NCBI RefSeq assembly: GCF_900117315.1 | Contig: NZ_LT630337.1 | Location: forward strand, 3,593,719 to 3,657,718 | DNA length: 64,000 bases | Direction: 5' to 3' | Source of the DNA: Bacillus massilinigeriensis | GTDB lineage: Bacteria; Bacillota; Bacilli; Bacillales; Cytobacillaceae | Shown: one piece after another, positions 17,061-27,756 of the stretch | How positions within the stretch are numbered: position 1 is the stretch's first letter | Layout of the letters: every line of letters begins with the position of its first letter | The notes under the pieces: generated by a model | Database searches by the model: none | What the model was told of the DNA's origin: nothing | The model's input: the letters and a program-made list of their open reading frames with translations, nothing else | Position numbers and translations under genes: made by a program

Positions 17061-18347
17061 ATGCTGAAAAAAATGCGATTCAAAAGCCTAAGTAATAAAA
17101 TAATTAGTATCATTATTCTTGCATCTCTAATAAGCACTCCACTTTCTGCAAAAATAAATGAATTGGTCATGGAGTTTGCAAATGTCAATGAAAGCTTTGG
17201 TATTTACCTTAATACCTTCATAAGTCTGATTATTACCCCATTGATTGCGACAATCTTCATTCGTTATATTCTTATCAAACCATTAAAAAATCTTTTAGAG
17301 GCAACGAATAAGATTGCAGAAGGCGATTTAAATATAGAGGTTGGCCTTCCTAAAGGACGCAAGGATGAATTAAGTGAATTAGCAGATAGCTTTCAAAAGA
17401 TGACGGAGAATTTGCGATCTGTTGTAAGCAATATTAATGACACGACAAACCATATTGCCTCAGCCGTAACTCAGCTTTCATCTAATTCTGATAACACAGC
17501 GATGGTCTCCGAACAGATCTCTGCAGCCATTCAAGGAGTTGCCTCTGGATCTGAGGAGCAGGCAAGCGGGATGGAAAAAATCTCAACAGCAATGAACATT
17601 GTGAACAATGAAATCGACGACATAAGCAAGAAAACAAATGCAATAAGCGATCTTTCCCAAAATAATACAACTATCGCTTGCAATGGAGTCGAATCCATCG
17701 ACGAAACAGTATCTCAAATGGGATCCATTCAACAATCAGTTAGTCAATCCGATGCTTCTCTACAAGTTCTACAGGAACGTTCAAAGGAAATTGGACAATT
17801 CCTAACGGTTATTTCAAGTATTGCTGATCAAACGAACCTTTTGGCTTTAAATGCAGCCATTGAAGCTGCTCGTGCAGGTGAATATGGAAAAGGATTTGCC
17901 GTAGTTGCGGAGGAAGTGCGAAAGCTTGCGGAAGAATCAAGCCAATCCGCTCAACAAATCGCTGTTCTAGTTAATGAAATTCAGAATCAAACGAGTAATT
18001 CTGTGGCAACGATGAAACAAGTTATTGAAGAAGTACAACTCGGAATTAATATGACAAGAAACGGAAAGGATATTTTCCATAATATCTCCAGCTCGATGAC
18101 AAATCTGGACATTCAGGTTCAAGGAATTCTTCAGGGTAGCAAGAAAATCTCTGAAAGCGCCCATGAAGTGACTTCTTCTGTTTCTAATGTTCTTTCCATT
18201 GCAAAACAAAATAGTCAAAACTCTATGGACGTTTCTGCGGCATCCGAAGAGCAGCTAGCATCTATTGAAGAGGTTTCCACATCAATGAAGGAATTAGAAA
18301 AAATTGCAGAAAATCTGCAGTTATTAACGAAAAAATTTAGTGTCTAA
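17061..18347 (+). CDS. Methyl-accepting chemotaxis protein without a large ectodomain
   Basis: About 428 residues. Two transmembrane segments near residues 20-40 and 55-75 are separated by only a short outside loop, followed by a HAMP domain ([17 protein letters not shown] near 92) and the cytoplasmic signalling hairpin with its tip [20 protein letters not shown] near 265. With almost no extracellular part it may sense membrane or cytoplasmic cues. Start ATG 17061 behind GGGAGAGG is preferred to the ATG eight codons earlier. It signals through CheW/CheA to the flagellar motor. Confidence 0.88.
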   Translation: MLKKMRFKSLSNKIISIIILASLISTPLSAKINELVMEFANVNESFGIYLNTFISLIITPLIATIFIRYILIKPLKNLLEATNKIAEGDLNIEVGLPKGRKDELSELADSFQKMTENLRSVVSNINDTTNHIASAVTQLSSNSDNTAMVSEQISAAIQGVASGSEEQASGMEKISTAMNIVNNEIDDISKKTNAISDLSQNNTTIACNGVESIDETVSQMGSIQQSVSQSDASLQVLQERSKEIGQFLTVISSIADQTNLLALNAAIEAARAGEYGKGFAVVAEEVRKLAEESSQSAQQIAVLVNEIQNQTSNSVATMKQVIEEVQLGINMTRNGKDIFHNISSSMTNLDIQVQGILQGSKKISESAHEVTSSVSNVLSIAKQNSQNSMDVSAASEEQLASIEEVSTSMKELEKIAENLQLLTKKFSV

Positions 18348-18376
18348 ATTATGGTTTTTGAAGAAGTAAATAAGAA

Positions 18377-18440
18377 AGAGGCTGGATCCGTTTAAGTTGT
18401 TAAATAGACTTATCGGTTCAGCCTCTTCTAATTTTTTTTA
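18377..18440 (+). terminator. Terminator behind the chemoreceptor
   Basis: AAGAGGCTG pairs with CAGCCTCTT across a 34-base loop with internal pairing (ATCCGTTTAAG), followed by TTTTTTT. Confidence 0.75.
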
Positions 18441-18485
18441 GAAAAAAGAGGGTCTAACCCCAGGTATGAGGGACCGGTTCTTTAG

Positions 18486-19379
18486 TTAAACCTTCACTTT
18501 CTTTTGTACCGTCACAATCAAAACCCCCACAAGAATCAAGGCTCCACCAACAAAGAAATTGACATTCAATTTTTCATTCAGTAAAAGCCAGCCCAAAAAC
18601 GAGCCCACTAATGGTTGAAAAAAGAAAAATAACGAGCCAATACCAGCATCCATCAGCTCAAGACCCTTATTCCAAAGAAAAAAAGCTGCTGCCGTTGAAA
18701 TAATCCCAACATACAAAACTCCCAAAATGACTGGCAAACGATCATAATAAAGATCCTGTGATTGGAGCTCCCATACCATCACTGGTGTGGTAAATATCAT
18801 CGCAAAAAGAATGGCATAGGTCGTAATAGTTAAAGAAGAAAAACGGCTGGAAGCGATTTTTACATAGACTGATAGAAGTGCCCATGTTACAGCAGCACCA
18901 ACTAGAATCACGCTACCTTTGAAATAGGAGCCTACATTGCTATCCCATCCGATAACAATAACAACCCCAATGGTTGCCAGAATCACTGAAAAAACCTTGC
19001 GCACCGTCAGCTTTTCATTTAATAAAAACCTCGCAAAAATGACGATAAATGCAGGTGTTGCAGACGTGATTAATGATCCTGTGTGTGCATCAGATAATTT
19101 TGTACCAATGAATTGTAAGGCAATCGATACAAAATAACCGATAAAACCAATCCACGCTAATAGGAGCCAATCCTTCTTTTGCATCGGTTCGCGATCTTTA
19201 TTTTTCCTCTCTACCACCTTTAAAATGGCAAATAAAAATACAAAGGCAATGATATAACGTAGCCAAACGAGTGTGAATGGCGGGATATAATCCAATACAT
19301 ATTTACTAACAACATACATACCGCCCCACATACTAGCAGCTAATGATAAACAAATTGCACCTAATAAATTCTGTTTCAT
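18486..19379 (-). CDS. DMT superfamily (EamA) transporter
   Basis: 297-residue membrane protein with ten predicted helices arranged as two EamA repeats; the first begins LAASMWGGMYVVSKYVLDYI, the second around residue 155. Probably a metabolite or amino acid exporter; the substrate cannot be told. Start ATG 19379 behind GGAGG. Single gene. Confidence 0.87.
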   Translation of the reverse strand: MKQNLLGAICLSLAASMWGGMYVVSKYVLDYIPPFTLVWLRYIIAFVFLFAILKVVERKNKDREPMQKKDWLLLAWIGFIGYFVSIALQFIGTKLSDAHTGSLITSATPAFIVIFARFLLNEKLTVRKVFSVILATIGVVIVIGWDSNVGSYFKGSVILVGAAVTWALLSVYVKIASSRFSSLTITTYAILFAMIFTTPVMVWELQSQDLYYDRLPVILGVLYVGIISTAAAFFLWNKGLELMDAGIGSLFFFFQPLVGSFLGWLLLNEKLNVNFFVGGALILVGVLIVTVQKKVKV

Positions 19380-19834
19380 CTAAAAAATGACCTCCGTCTT
19401 TATGGGAAATTTTTTTAATAACCTTTCCTAAGACGAGGCATGATGGTTACCCACTATTCATCCCTCGACTTACGAATGAATAGATGGTTGGTCATTTTCA
19501 AAAAGATCCAGATATAATCTCAATGCTAACACCCCCGATTTGTCTGACACCTATAAAAATCTTAATCTCATCTTGAAGACTTTATGAGAAAAATAATTAA
19601 CTCTATTATTACAGAAAATTGTAAAAAATCACAATATATTTAGTGTTAACTCCACAAATGGATAACTATTCAATAACCTTTACACAGGATGCCTGTCACT
19701 ACTATGTACTCGTTTGTCATGAATCCGTACTTTAATGTTCACTTATTTGCAAAAAATTCCGTAAACATCCCTTACCTTTATTGGATAAAATATAAATAAT
19801 AAATGGGAAAATTTTTTTAGAAAGGGTGTTTTTT
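19380..19834. other. Intergenic region between divergent genes
   Basis: 455 bp without a gene. On the minus strand, 5' of the EamA gene, CGAGG at about 19470 and CCTCG at about 19435 enclose a GGGTAACCATCAT-containing hairpin that could be an mRNA leader structure. On the plus strand an AT-rich promoter-like stretch (GATAAAATATAAATAAT) precedes the small gene at 19835. No known riboswitch recognised. Confidence 0.4.
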
Positions 19835-20014
19835 ATGGATTACTTAGAAATAAAGGATCAACTATCCTCGACCATTCTAAATTTAAGCAAGCAATTAGAA
19901 AGTAAAGATTTAGCCAAAGAAGAATATGAAGAAATCAAACGAACCATCAATAACTATCAATATATTTTAGAATTAACAGACATGAACCATTTCGAGCGCG
20001 GCCAAATTCAATAA
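19835..20014 (+). CDS. Small hypothetical protein, 59 residues
   Basis: Not recognised. A highly charged, probably alpha-helical small protein (LEIKDQLSSTILNLSKQLES), no signal peptide or membrane segment. The start ATG 19835 has AAAGGGTG eight bases upstream, and a strong terminator follows directly, so the unit looks like a real small transcript. Coiled-coil-like heptads suggest oligomerisation. Confidence 0.65.
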   Translation: MDYLEIKDQLSSTILNLSKQLESKDLAKEEYEEIKRTINNYQYILELTDMNHFERGQIQ

Positions 20015-20020
20015 GGAAAA

Positions 20021-20049
20021 AAAAGGAAGGTGCCTGGCACCTTCCTTTT
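20021..20049. terminator. Bidirectional terminator with GGTGCC palindrome
   Basis: AAAAGGAAGGTGCC and GGCACCTTCCTTTT are perfect 14-bp arms around one base; T-runs lie on both sides. It serves the small gene on the plus strand and cueP on the minus strand, whose stop codon overlaps it. Confidence 0.85.
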
Positions 20050-20596
20050 ATATGTTCTCTTTTAATTGGATGGTTGTAATGCATGTTCCATCGCTTTCAA
20101 AAGTTGAAAACTCTGACTCTGCCTTTTTTCCATCCTGTGCAATCGTAATATGATATTTTTTATCGCGCGGTAGCCATAAATCTATAAAACCATTCGATTG
20201 GGTGGTCACCTTTTTATCCATAATCACGTTGCTTTCCGTATCTTCAATATACACATCAAACTCTTCATCCACCAATTCACCTTGACAACCAGTCAAGCTA
20301 TGATCAGAACATGGATGGGTTTTTTTAATATAAGGTGCAATGGAAACGAAAAATTCGTCCTCGGGTAGATCATAGGTTAACTTACTATCATCATTTTTTG
20401 TCACTATAAGCTTTTGAGAGGTGATTGAAGCAGATTCATCTTTTATTTTACCTGTACTATAATCTTGCACCAATTCCTTGATGTTTTGAGTTTCACTCTT
20501 TTTAGGTGTGACTTCTTTTGTTGTTGAACTTTCCCCACTACATCCTGCTAACATAACTGCAGCTAAGAAAGAAATGACAATAATTTTTCTTTTCAT
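20048..20596 (-). CDS. cueP: CueP-family copper-binding lipoprotein
   Basis: 182-residue lipoprotein (lipobox VMLAGC, Cys near 19). The CueP signature HPCSDHSLTGCQGEL near residues 94-108 carries the Cys/His copper ligands, and a third cysteine lies at SDGTCIT near 173. CueP was characterised in Salmonella as a periplasmic copper store that feeds SodCII; the Gram-positive homologues are surface lipoproteins. Start ATG 20596 behind GGAGGATA. Together with nosL/nosD it points to extracytoplasmic copper handling in this region. Confidence 0.82.
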   Translation of the reverse strand: MKRKIIVISFLAAVMLAGCSGESSTTKEVTPKKSETQNIKELVQDYSTGKIKDESASITSQKLIVTKNDDSKLTYDLPEDEFFVSIAPYIKKTHPCSDHSLTGCQGELVDEEFDVYIEDTESNVIMDKKVTTQSNGFIDLWLPRDKKYHITIAQDGKKAESEFSTFESDGTCITTIQLKENI

Positions 20597-20706
20597 CTTA
20601 GATGTATCCTCCTACCTAATTAATCACTTAATCTACACGTATTTTATTTTACTGAAATAATATAATAATTAGGTCCTTTTTAACCAAACCTCTTTTCAAA
20701 TTGCCC

Positions 20707-21900
20707 TTAAACCGCTTCATTCCCCCACTTATTCTCCTCCTGAACAAATAAGATCCCTAGTTCATGATGATCTCCTTCATACAATGCTCGTTGAACCAAA
20801 CGAATTTCACCGCTAGTGTCTAGAATCTCTAATTTACAATGCGCACGATTCTTTTGCAGCGCTTCGTAAAAGATCTTTTCATCATACACGGTAGTACCAT
20901 TCACCTTGCTGATAATTTCTCCAACCTGCAAGGCCATATTTTCTGCAGGAGAACCAGGAATGATGCCGAGGATCATAAGCCCATGATTTCTTTTTGAAAA
21001 ATAAAATGGAAGGCTTTCCTCATACATTCTTTGCCGATAAGAGAGCAACTCTCTACCAATGATGGCTAATGCCGCAACAGCTATGGAAATCAGAGGAATC
21101 CGATAGCTTGCAATAGAAACGAGAGCTAGCAAGCTTCCAAATACAATGACCCGTTTCCCGTGAAGGCGAATCGCCTCTTTGGGCAGCATTCCTTGTATGT
21201 GCTGGAAAAAACCAATCGCAAATGGAACGAGGAATAAGGAATAGGATTCTCCTCCAATTGAAAATACCGGCCACCATCCGAATGGAAGTGATATTGCATC
21301 ACCTGGAATTAACAAAAAGACAGGAACCATCCATAGGCGTTTTACCTCATGTACCCCAACGATTAAGCCACGTTTACTCTTTATAAGTTTAGGAGATGTC
21401 CCTTTCACTCCATTAATTAAAATAAGAATTCCTTCCCCAATAATAAGTAGAGTTAATAGAACCGCTATAGCAGGAAATATCCCCTCATCTAAACTAGAGA
21501 ATTCATCTTTAAAGAAAGGAATAGGCAAATCCTTTCCTGCTAGAAAAATAAGAGCAAAAAATGCGAACCCCACGGTATAAATCGGAGAAATCAACCGTGC
21601 CTTTGTAGTAAGACCCCATATAAAGGTAAAGCCCGCTGTTATAATGATAAATGCCACAGGCACAACGAGTCCTGCCCCAATAATCACCAAAGAAAGGATG
21701 AGACCGATAAGGATTCCTAGTGGTAGAAGCTGCCTCAATTCAAAATAAGCATTTTCCACCCGTATATGAAAATTTTTCCTCTCCCGCTTAACACGAGAAA
21801 CTCCAAAAAAAGCAGCTAATAAAAAGAGAAAATAGAAAATTGGATGAAGAAACAACATCCCAAGTCCTTTTAATAGTTCTAATAACCATTCCTGAACCAA
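20707..21900 (-). CDS. minJ: Cell-division topological determinant MinJ
   Basis: 397-residue polytopic membrane protein with about eight hydrophobic segments and a C-terminal PDZ domain (about residues 300-380: GLMILGIIPGSPAENMALQVGEIISKVNG). MinJ bridges DivIVA and MinD so that the Min system acts at the septum and poles. Identity rests on the PDZ architecture, length (397 as in B. subtilis) and synteny with ctpB and ftsEX. Start: TTG 21900 with GGTGG five bases upstream; GTG 21909 and TTG 21912 are alternatives but lack room for a ribosome site. Confidence 0.85.
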   Translation of the reverse strand: MVQEWLLELLKGLGMLFLHPIFYFLFLLAAFFGVSRVKRERKNFHIRVENAYFELRQLLPLGILIGLILSLVIIGAGLVVPVAFIIITAGFTFIWGLTTKARLISPIYTVGFAFFALIFLAGKDLPIPFFKDEFSSLDEGIFPAIAVLLTLLIIGEGILILINGVKGTSPKLIKSKRGLIVGVHEVKRLWMVPVFLLIPGDAISLPFGWWPVFSIGGESYSLFLVPFAIGFFQHIQGMLPKEAIRLHGKRVIVFGSLLALVSIASYRIPLISIAVAALAIIGRELLSYRQRMYEESLPFYFSKRNHGLMILGIIPGSPAENMALQVGEIISKVNGTTVYDEKIFYEALQKNRAHCKLEILDTSGEIRLVQRALYEGDHHELGILFVQEENKWGNEAV

Positions 21901-22030
21901 TCTTGCCACCAACCTCTACTCATGTTCTACACATGATTCCAAATTCTAATCTATTACTCTTTATTTTACCAAAACACACTGGCAAAGCCTATTGCTAGTT
22001 TTTTGAAATCGAGAGAATCTATCTACTTTC

Positions 22031-23263
22031 TTATTTTATTTTCATAATTTCATTGGACCAGTTAATAGCCTGGTGATAGTACTGAAGGAATTTGATTTCA
22101 TCAATTTCTAATTCCTTGCACTTATTCGTTACACTCTCCCAATCTCCATTTTCGATATCCATACATAAATCTAGAGCATCCTTCATAGGATTAGGAGCGC
22201 CTTTCAAAGCATCACTTATATGGTCTTGAAGAGGTAACTCGCTTAAGACCTTATCTAACGGAAGGCCCAGTATGATATCAATTAAAGAAAACATTCCTGT
22301 CATGAAATAGGAGGAGGCTTCTGCCCTTTTATTTATTTGAAAAGCATAATACTCACTCATTTTGGCTCTTGTTAGGCTTAGGCTTATTAATTCATTCGAT
22401 AAATCATTTTTCCCTTTTGTTTGTTCTCTAAAAGCCAGAACATAAATCCATTTTTTTATCTCTAAAAGTCCTAGAAGGACAATGGCCTGCCGGATCGAAT
22501 TAATTTTATGTTTCGGACGATAGGCAGGAGAATTCACTAATTTTAAAAGCTTATAAGAAAACGATAAATCCTGTTCAATCGTTCCTGTAATAATATCAAT
22601 ATTTGGCTCGTCTTGGGATAATTGATTAAGAACCTCAAAATAGGAATGAAAATAACTAGGAATATCATGGGTAGATACCATAATAGGCTTTGAGAAGAAA
22701 TAGCCTTGGAAAAAATCGTAGCCTCTATCTTTCGCCGCTAGGAATTCATCCTCCGTTTCTATTTTTTCTGCAAGTAATTTAACATTTGATATCTTAGCTA
22801 TTGCCTCAATTTTTCGTCTCATTTTTTCCGTGCTTTGTCTAAAGTCAACCTTAATAATATCAGCATATCGCATTAATTGATAAGAATGGGTATTGCTCTC
22901 ATTCAAAATAAAATCATCAAGGGCTATCCTGTATCCTAGTTCCTTGAGTTCCTTACATATATTAACAGTCTCCTGATTAAGATCAACAGTCTCCAAAATT
23001 TCTACGACAATTTCACGTGGCCTGAAGTAGGTAGGAAGTTTTAACTGAAGTAATTTTTCAGTAAAATTAATAAAACAGGGCCTACTATTAGAAAGTTTAT
23101 CAATACCTATATTTAAATAACTATTTATGATGACTTCTGCTGTAGCTTCATCACCATCTATTCCAGGAAATATGTTCTTTTCATTATTTCTATATAGCAG
23201 CTCATATGCAAAAAGTTCCTGATTTTTTGTGAATATAGGCTGTCTCGCAATAAAAACCTCCAT
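22031..23263 (-). CDS. yuxH: EAL-HDOD signalling protein YuxH
   Basis: 410 residues: an N-terminal EAL-like domain (about 1-190, starting MEVFIARQPIFTKNQELFAY) and a C-terminal HDOD domain (about 200-400). The EAL signature is replaced by ELLYR and the metal ligands are not obvious, so c-di-GMP hydrolysis is doubtful, as described for YuxH-type proteins. Start ATG 23263 behind GGAGG. It lies divergent from a chemoreceptor gene, consistent with a role in motility-related regulation, but that is inference. Confidence 0.85.
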   Translation of the reverse strand: MEVFIARQPIFTKNQELFAYELLYRNNEKNIFPGIDGDEATAEVIINSYLNIGIDKLSNSRPCFINFTEKLLQLKLPTYFRPREIVVEILETVDLNQETVNICKELKELGYRIALDDFILNESNTHSYQLMRYADIIKVDFRQSTEKMRRKIEAIAKISNVKLLAEKIETEDEFLAAKDRGYDFFQGYFFSKPIMVSTHDIPSYFHSYFEVLNQLSQDEPNIDIITGTIEQDLSFSYKLLKLVNSPAYRPKHKINSIRQAIVLLGLLEIKKWIYVLAFREQTKGKNDLSNELISLSLTRAKMSEYYAFQINKRAEASSYFMTGMFSLIDIILGLPLDKVLSELPLQDHISDALKGAPNPMKDALDLCMDIENGDWESVTNKCKELEIDEIKFLQYYHQAINWSNEIMKIK

Positions 23264-23339
23264 CAATACAACCTCCAATTAAATCTAGGTCGGTAATGTT
23301 AACACATCCAATTCTTAAAATGCATTAATTGGTTACCTA

Positions 23340-23366
23340 AAAACTATTGACCCAAACAATAGTTTT
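23340..23366. promoter_or_regulatory. 10-bp perfect inverted repeat in the yuxH/mcp intergenic region
   Basis: AAAACTATTG and CAATAGTTTT around seven bases, about 80 bp upstream of yuxH. It may be an operator or a leader hairpin. The remainder of 23264-23619 is AT-rich promoter-like DNA without a gene. Confidence 0.45.
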
Positions 23367-23619
23367 CTAAAAAATAAACAGTTCAATTTCAATTATATCA
23401 TGCGGAATTTCCTATTATCAGGAATATATAACAATTTCGTTACGATAAGTACACACTCTTTCTATGTTTACCTTACCGCATTTCCTTCTAGAAATTTCCC
23501 TATTCTTCCTATCTATGAAATAGATTATTCATACTTTAGTCATAAATTTAAGTTATGTTAATAAAGTAATTTTTTCCAAAGTAATTGATTAACTTTTTAC
23601 ATAAGATGGAGGCAAACTC

Positions 23620-25344
23620 ATGTTTAATAAACTTTCTATCAAAAGGAAACTAGCATTTGGTTTTATTGCTATTATTATTATTTTTGTTACGGTATCATTC
23701 CTGACCTTCAGGAATACAGGAAAGCTGATTATGGCAAATAATGAGGATAAAACCTCTTGGGAGATTATTTCAACTGCAAATAGTTTAGAAGATTTGCAAA
23801 TGAGCATCGGAATGAAAATACAGCAATCCACGGAAGAATCTGCGATTGATACGATAAATACTTTAAAACAGGATTTCATTGAAGACATTCAAACTCTAAA
23901 GGACAATGCAGGAGACAATTCGAAGCAACAGGATTTAATTAAAACAGTTGAAGAAGCTGGGAACGAAACGTTTCATACGATTGATCAGGTAATCGAAGAA
24001 AAGCAATCAGGATCAAACGAAATCCTACTTCAAAAAATTAGTGAAGCCACAAGGCCACCTATGGATGAGGAAAATCAATCGACAAATTCTAATGCTGACG
24101 AAATTAGAGACAGCCTTGATAGCATTGTTCAAATAGAACAGGCAGAAATTAAAGACCGCGACTCTCAGACAAAGGTCATTCAAAGAACGAATCTGATTGA
24201 ACAAATTGGTGGAACCGTCATTGGGGCTCTTCTTTCAATCGTCATTTTTCTATTGATGAGTCGCTCTGTGGTAGGCAATATCCGGAAAACCTCTACCATG
24301 CTTAAGGATATCGCTGATGGTGAAGGGGATTTAACGAAAAGACTGGTTGTTAAGAGCACGGATGAAATTGGAGAAATGTCCGAGTACTTTAATCACTTCC
24401 TTGAAAAAATTGGACAATTAATTGGTGAAGTTATCGAAAATGCCAACACTTTAAATCAAGCAACTCAAGAGGTTCTCGCCTCTATTGAGGAATCCAATAC
24501 TCAAATGTTAGAAGTGGCAGCATCGGTTGAAACAGTCAATGACAATATTCAAAATAGTGCTAGTGTATCAGAAGAGGCGCTTGCAAGTATCCAAGAAATT
24601 TCCGGACAGGCTCAAATGATCTTTTCAGAAGCCCAAAATGCCAACGATAATGGAGAAAAGGTTCTTAAGGCTGCCAAAGTAGGAGAGAATTCAGTAAATG
24701 ATGCTGTTCTAGCAATTAATACTGTTAAGGATTCATCCTCTGAAGTCATGGACGTCATAGGAGAATTAAAAAGGGCATCCAATGAAATTGGAAAAATCGT
24801 TTCCCTCATCACCCAAATTACCGAACAAACTAGCCTGCTTTCATTAAACGCATCAATAGAGGCTGCTCGAGCAGGAGATGCTGGAAAAGGCTTTGCAGTT
24901 GTCGCAAACGAGGTGAAAAAACTTTCAGAGGAAAGCAAAAAATCTGCGAACCAAATTACGAGTATAGTTGATGAAATCCAAACAAAAATGCAAGCCACCG
25001 ACAAAATTATTTCAAAAGAACAAAACTATATTATTTCAAGCTCTGACCAAGTATTTCAAACATCAAAGGAATTCCAATCTATCTTAACGCATATTCAAGG
25101 AATCTCGCATAAAATCAAATCAATGAACGACGCTGCACAACAACAGTCGAACATTACAAGGGATATGACCACAGCGGTTCTCACCTTATCAGAGGGATTG
25201 CAGGAGAACGCAGCAACCTCCTCCCAAATTAGTGAGGCCGTTCATAATCAGGCAGACATTTATAAGGAAATCGAAACAAATATGGAAAATATCAAATCGA
25301 TTTCGGATCGGTTGAAGGGACAGACTGAGCGGTTTAAGATATAG
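23620..25344 (+). CDS. Methyl-accepting chemotaxis protein
   Basis: 574 residues: first membrane segment at about 13-35, an extracytoplasmic helical sensor of about 150 residues, second membrane segment near 200-220 ([20 protein letters not shown]), HAMP ([17 protein letters not shown] near 228-245) and signalling hairpin with tip [20 protein letters not shown] near 395. A normal class of Bacillus chemoreceptor; ligand unknown. Divergent from yuxH. Confidence 0.9.
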   Translation: MFNKLSIKRKLAFGFIAIIIIFVTVSFLTFRNTGKLIMANNEDKTSWEIISTANSLEDLQMSIGMKIQQSTEESAIDTINTLKQDFIEDIQTLKDNAGDNSKQQDLIKTVEEAGNETFHTIDQVIEEKQSGSNEILLQKISEATRPPMDEENQSTNSNADEIRDSLDSIVQIEQAEIKDRDSQTKVIQRTNLIEQIGGTVIGALLSIVIFLLMSRSVVGNIRKTSTMLKDIADGEGDLTKRLVVKSTDEIGEMSEYFNHFLEKIGQLIGEVIENANTLNQATQEVLASIEESNTQMLEVAASVETVNDNIQNSASVSEEALASIQEISGQAQMIFSEAQNANDNGEKVLKAAKVGENSVNDAVLAINTVKDSSSEVMDVIGELKRASNEIGKIVSLITQITEQTSLLSLNASIEAARAGDAGKGFAVVANEVKKLSEESKKSANQITSIVDEIQTKMQATDKIISKEQNYIISSSDQVFQTSKEFQSILTHIQGISHKIKSMNDAAQQQSNITRDMTTAVLTLSEGLQENAATSSQISEAVHNQADIYKEIETNMENIKSISDRLKGQTERFKI

Positions 25345-25346
25345 AT

Positions 25347-25376
25347 GGGAATGGGAATGGGAATGGGAATGGGAAT
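25347..25376 (+). repeat. Five perfect GGGAAT hexamer repeats
   Basis: GGGAAT is repeated five times without error directly behind the chemoreceptor stop codon. A candidate slippage tract, but outside the coding sequence. Confidence 0.9.
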
Positions 25377-25474
25377 GCGGAAGGTTAAGCTGTTGACTGA
25401 TGTATTTCAGGTGCAGCTGGGGGTTGAACGAAACATATACTCTTGAGATTTAGATTCTTAGTTCTCGTATTTTG

Positions 25475-25504
25475 AAGCTGTGCGATATTTTGCACAGCTT
25501 TTTT
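25475..25504 (+). terminator. Terminator behind the chemoreceptor
   Basis: AAGCTGTGC / GCACAGCTT perfect stem with an 8-base loop and a T-run. Confidence 0.85.
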
Positions 25505-25612
25505 GGTTGAAAATACTTTTTTGGGGTAGATTTTGTACTGATTATGGAACAAGAAGGTAAAATTTGATGGTCTATTGGGCGATTGTGGATCTTTTTTTTG
25601 ACCGGATTTTAG

Positions 25613-25703
25613 GTTATCCGCGATTTTTTTGTTTTTTACGCGATTTTTTGAATATATCCGCGATTATTCTGTTTTATCCGCGTTTTTTTCAATATATCCG
25701 CGG
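25613..25703. repeat. CGCG array, 20-bp period (reverse orientation)
   Basis: ATCCGCGA-type motifs have their TCCG ending at 25620, 25660, 25680 and 25700, with a degenerate TTACGCGAT at the expected 25640 position. Same 20-bp period as at 3351, opposite orientation. The remainder of the gap 25505-26046 is AC-rich DNA in which I see no gene. Confidence 0.8.
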
Positions 25704-26046
25704 TAAGGCCAGCTTTTTCCGCGATGGCCCAAATTTGATCTTTTTCCATCACAAAATAATAGCCAAATAAGTATAAACCCACACCCCATCACACTCATGC
25801 CCACCCACCAAAAAAAAAGACCAATCACTAAGATTGGCCTACCCTACTCTACCCTCTTCTATAATCCCTCATTCCTCCTCCACAAACAACAAACATTGTC
25901 GTGAGAAGCTACCTTTATACCCGATTACCCGGTTGATCATGTTAATTTATTCTCGCCTCGTACGTGAGAACATTCAAATCCCCTACCAAACAAATCTGGA
26001 CCCGACTTGTCATTTATTTTTTACAAAATCTACTGCCCACCCATTA

Positions 26047-27495
26047 CTATTCCCTAGTAAGATACCGTAGAGCCGTCTGCAATTGAAGATCATTGCTTTC
26101 CTTTTTCATTGCCTCAATGGCGGCTAGTTCAAGGGCTGATGCTGTGGTTACATCTATTTTTCCTGTTAAAGGAAGCTTGTGTTTTTGTTGAAAGGCTTTC
26201 ACTGCAATTTCTGTTTGCTCACTGAAATAGCCATCCATCCTCCCTGGCGCAAGCCCCAATCCATCTAAAATTTGTTGGGCATTTTTCACCTGCTCATTAT
26301 TCATATCCTTCTCCAACGGTTTTTCCGCATTGATTGGATGGGTGTGATAAATATCTGGCTGCTCAACCTCTATATCTGGCTTGATTCCTTTATTATGAAT
26401 CCAATTTCCATTTGGGGTTAGCCATTTATAGATGGTCAGTTTAATATTACTTCCATCTCCCATTGGCACGGCCTGCTGGACGGTTCCTTTGCCAAAGGTC
26501 GTTTCCCCAATTAGCTTATAATCCTCCGCTTCCTGCAATGCCCCTGCCAAAATTTCAGCTGCAGAGGCACTCTCTTTATCAACAAGAACAGCCACTGGAT
26601 AATCCTTATCCGAGTTCAAACTGGAAAAATAACGTTTCTTCTTTCCATCCCGCTTTTCAATTTGAACGTAAGGATGCTCCTTCGATACAAATTCCTTCAA
26701 TATTTCCTCCACACTGGAAAGGAGTCCGCCGGGATTTCCTCGGACGTCGATTAATAGGCCCTCCATCCCCTTTTGCTCCAATGCTTGTAGCTCTTTAAAA
26801 AATTCTTCTGCTGTACTTTCAGAGAAGGTTGTAAGCTCCATATAACCAATCTTTTTCCCATCCTGCTCCTTCATATCTGAATGGACCGTGATTTGTGGAA
26901 TCTCGTCTCTTATGATTTCGAGCTTGACCGGCTCATTTAAACCTTTGCGGGCAATTTCAAGCTTGACCTTTGTCCCTTTTTTTCCTTTAATTTTTTGAGT
27001 TGCCTCAAAAAGCTCTAGTCCCTCCACACTTTCCCCATTGATTTTTAAAATTTGATCGTTCGGTTTAATGCCAGCCTTATCTGCTGGTGAATCCTTAAAT
27101 GGCGAAACAATCATAATTTTCCCATCCACCTTGCTGATTTCTGCGCCAATTCCTTCAAATGTAGATTCTAACGTATCACTAAATTGTCTACTTGTTTCCT
27201 TATCCATATAAACTGAATAGGGGTCCTTCAATTGGTTAAGCATTCCCTGGATGGCACCCTCAATTAAGGTTTTCTCTCCAACCTCTTGTACATAATTATT
27301 TAAAATTAAATTATAGGCCCTTTCTACCTTGTCTAGATTATCATCCCCATCGTATTCTTGGTTGGATTTCGACTCTACCTTGGATATTTGTGAAGATTCC
27401 TCTTTTTTATCCTTCCATTCCAAAATGGTATATGTGCCCCCAGCCCCTGTTAATAAGGAGCCGATAACGAGTAGAACGATCCATTTATGCTTCAT
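26047..27495 (-). CDS. ctpB: S41 C-terminal processing protease CtpB
   Basis: 482 residues: signal anchor (about 4-24), PDZ domain (about 110-190, with IMIVSPFKDSPADKAGIKPN), S41 catalytic domain with the nucleophile region DKESASAAEILAGALQ and Lys in TTFGKGTVQQ, and a C-terminal peptidoglycan-binding domain (about 400-465, LDGLGLAPGRMDGYFSEQTE). CtpB cleaves SpoIVFA/BofA during sporulation to activate the sigma-K processing protease. Start ATG 27495 behind GGAGGAAGG. Synteny with minJ and ftsEX supports the name. Confidence 0.92.
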   Translation of the reverse strand: MKHKWIVLLVIGSLLTGAGGTYTILEWKDKKEESSQISKVESKSNQEYDGDDNLDKVERAYNLILNNYVQEVGEKTLIEGAIQGMLNQLKDPYSVYMDKETSRQFSDTLESTFEGIGAEISKVDGKIMIVSPFKDSPADKAGIKPNDQILKINGESVEGLELFEATQKIKGKKGTKVKLEIARKGLNEPVKLEIIRDEIPQITVHSDMKEQDGKKIGYMELTTFSESTAEEFFKELQALEQKGMEGLLIDVRGNPGGLLSSVEEILKEFVSKEHPYVQIEKRDGKKKRYFSSLNSDKDYPVAVLVDKESASAAEILAGALQEAEDYKLIGETTFGKGTVQQAVPMGDGSNIKLTIYKWLTPNGNWIHNKGIKPDIEVEQPDIYHTHPINAEKPLEKDMNNEQVKNAQQILDGLGLAPGRMDGYFSEQTEIAVKAFQQKHKLPLTGKIDVTTASALELAAIEAMKKESNDLQLQTALRYLTRE

Positions 27496-27756
27496 AACCT
27501 TCCTCCATTTCATGATGGATTCCTGCCTATTTCAAACTTATATCAGTCGACCTCACCTCAGGATGGGAGCCCGAACTGTTGGGCTTTACGAATTCAATTA
27601 AATATATGTACACGACGGACAAGTTATGAAAAAAACTCTGTTATCTGGGGGAGATTTGTTGGTTTTGTGTCTTAAAAGTTTGATGGAAGATAATCATTGG
27701 GTAGCATCGTGTATGAACTATCAATCTATCATTGGATTTTTCTTCATAAGGAATTT

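Noticed and set aside
19380..19834. Riboswitch upstream of the EamA transporter
   Set aside because: A hairpin is visible but I recognise none of the conserved sequences of known riboswitch classes.
25347..25376. Phase-variable GGGAAT tract controlling the chemoreceptor
   Set aside because: The tract lies behind the stop codon and not in the promoter or coding frame, so slippage would not change the protein.
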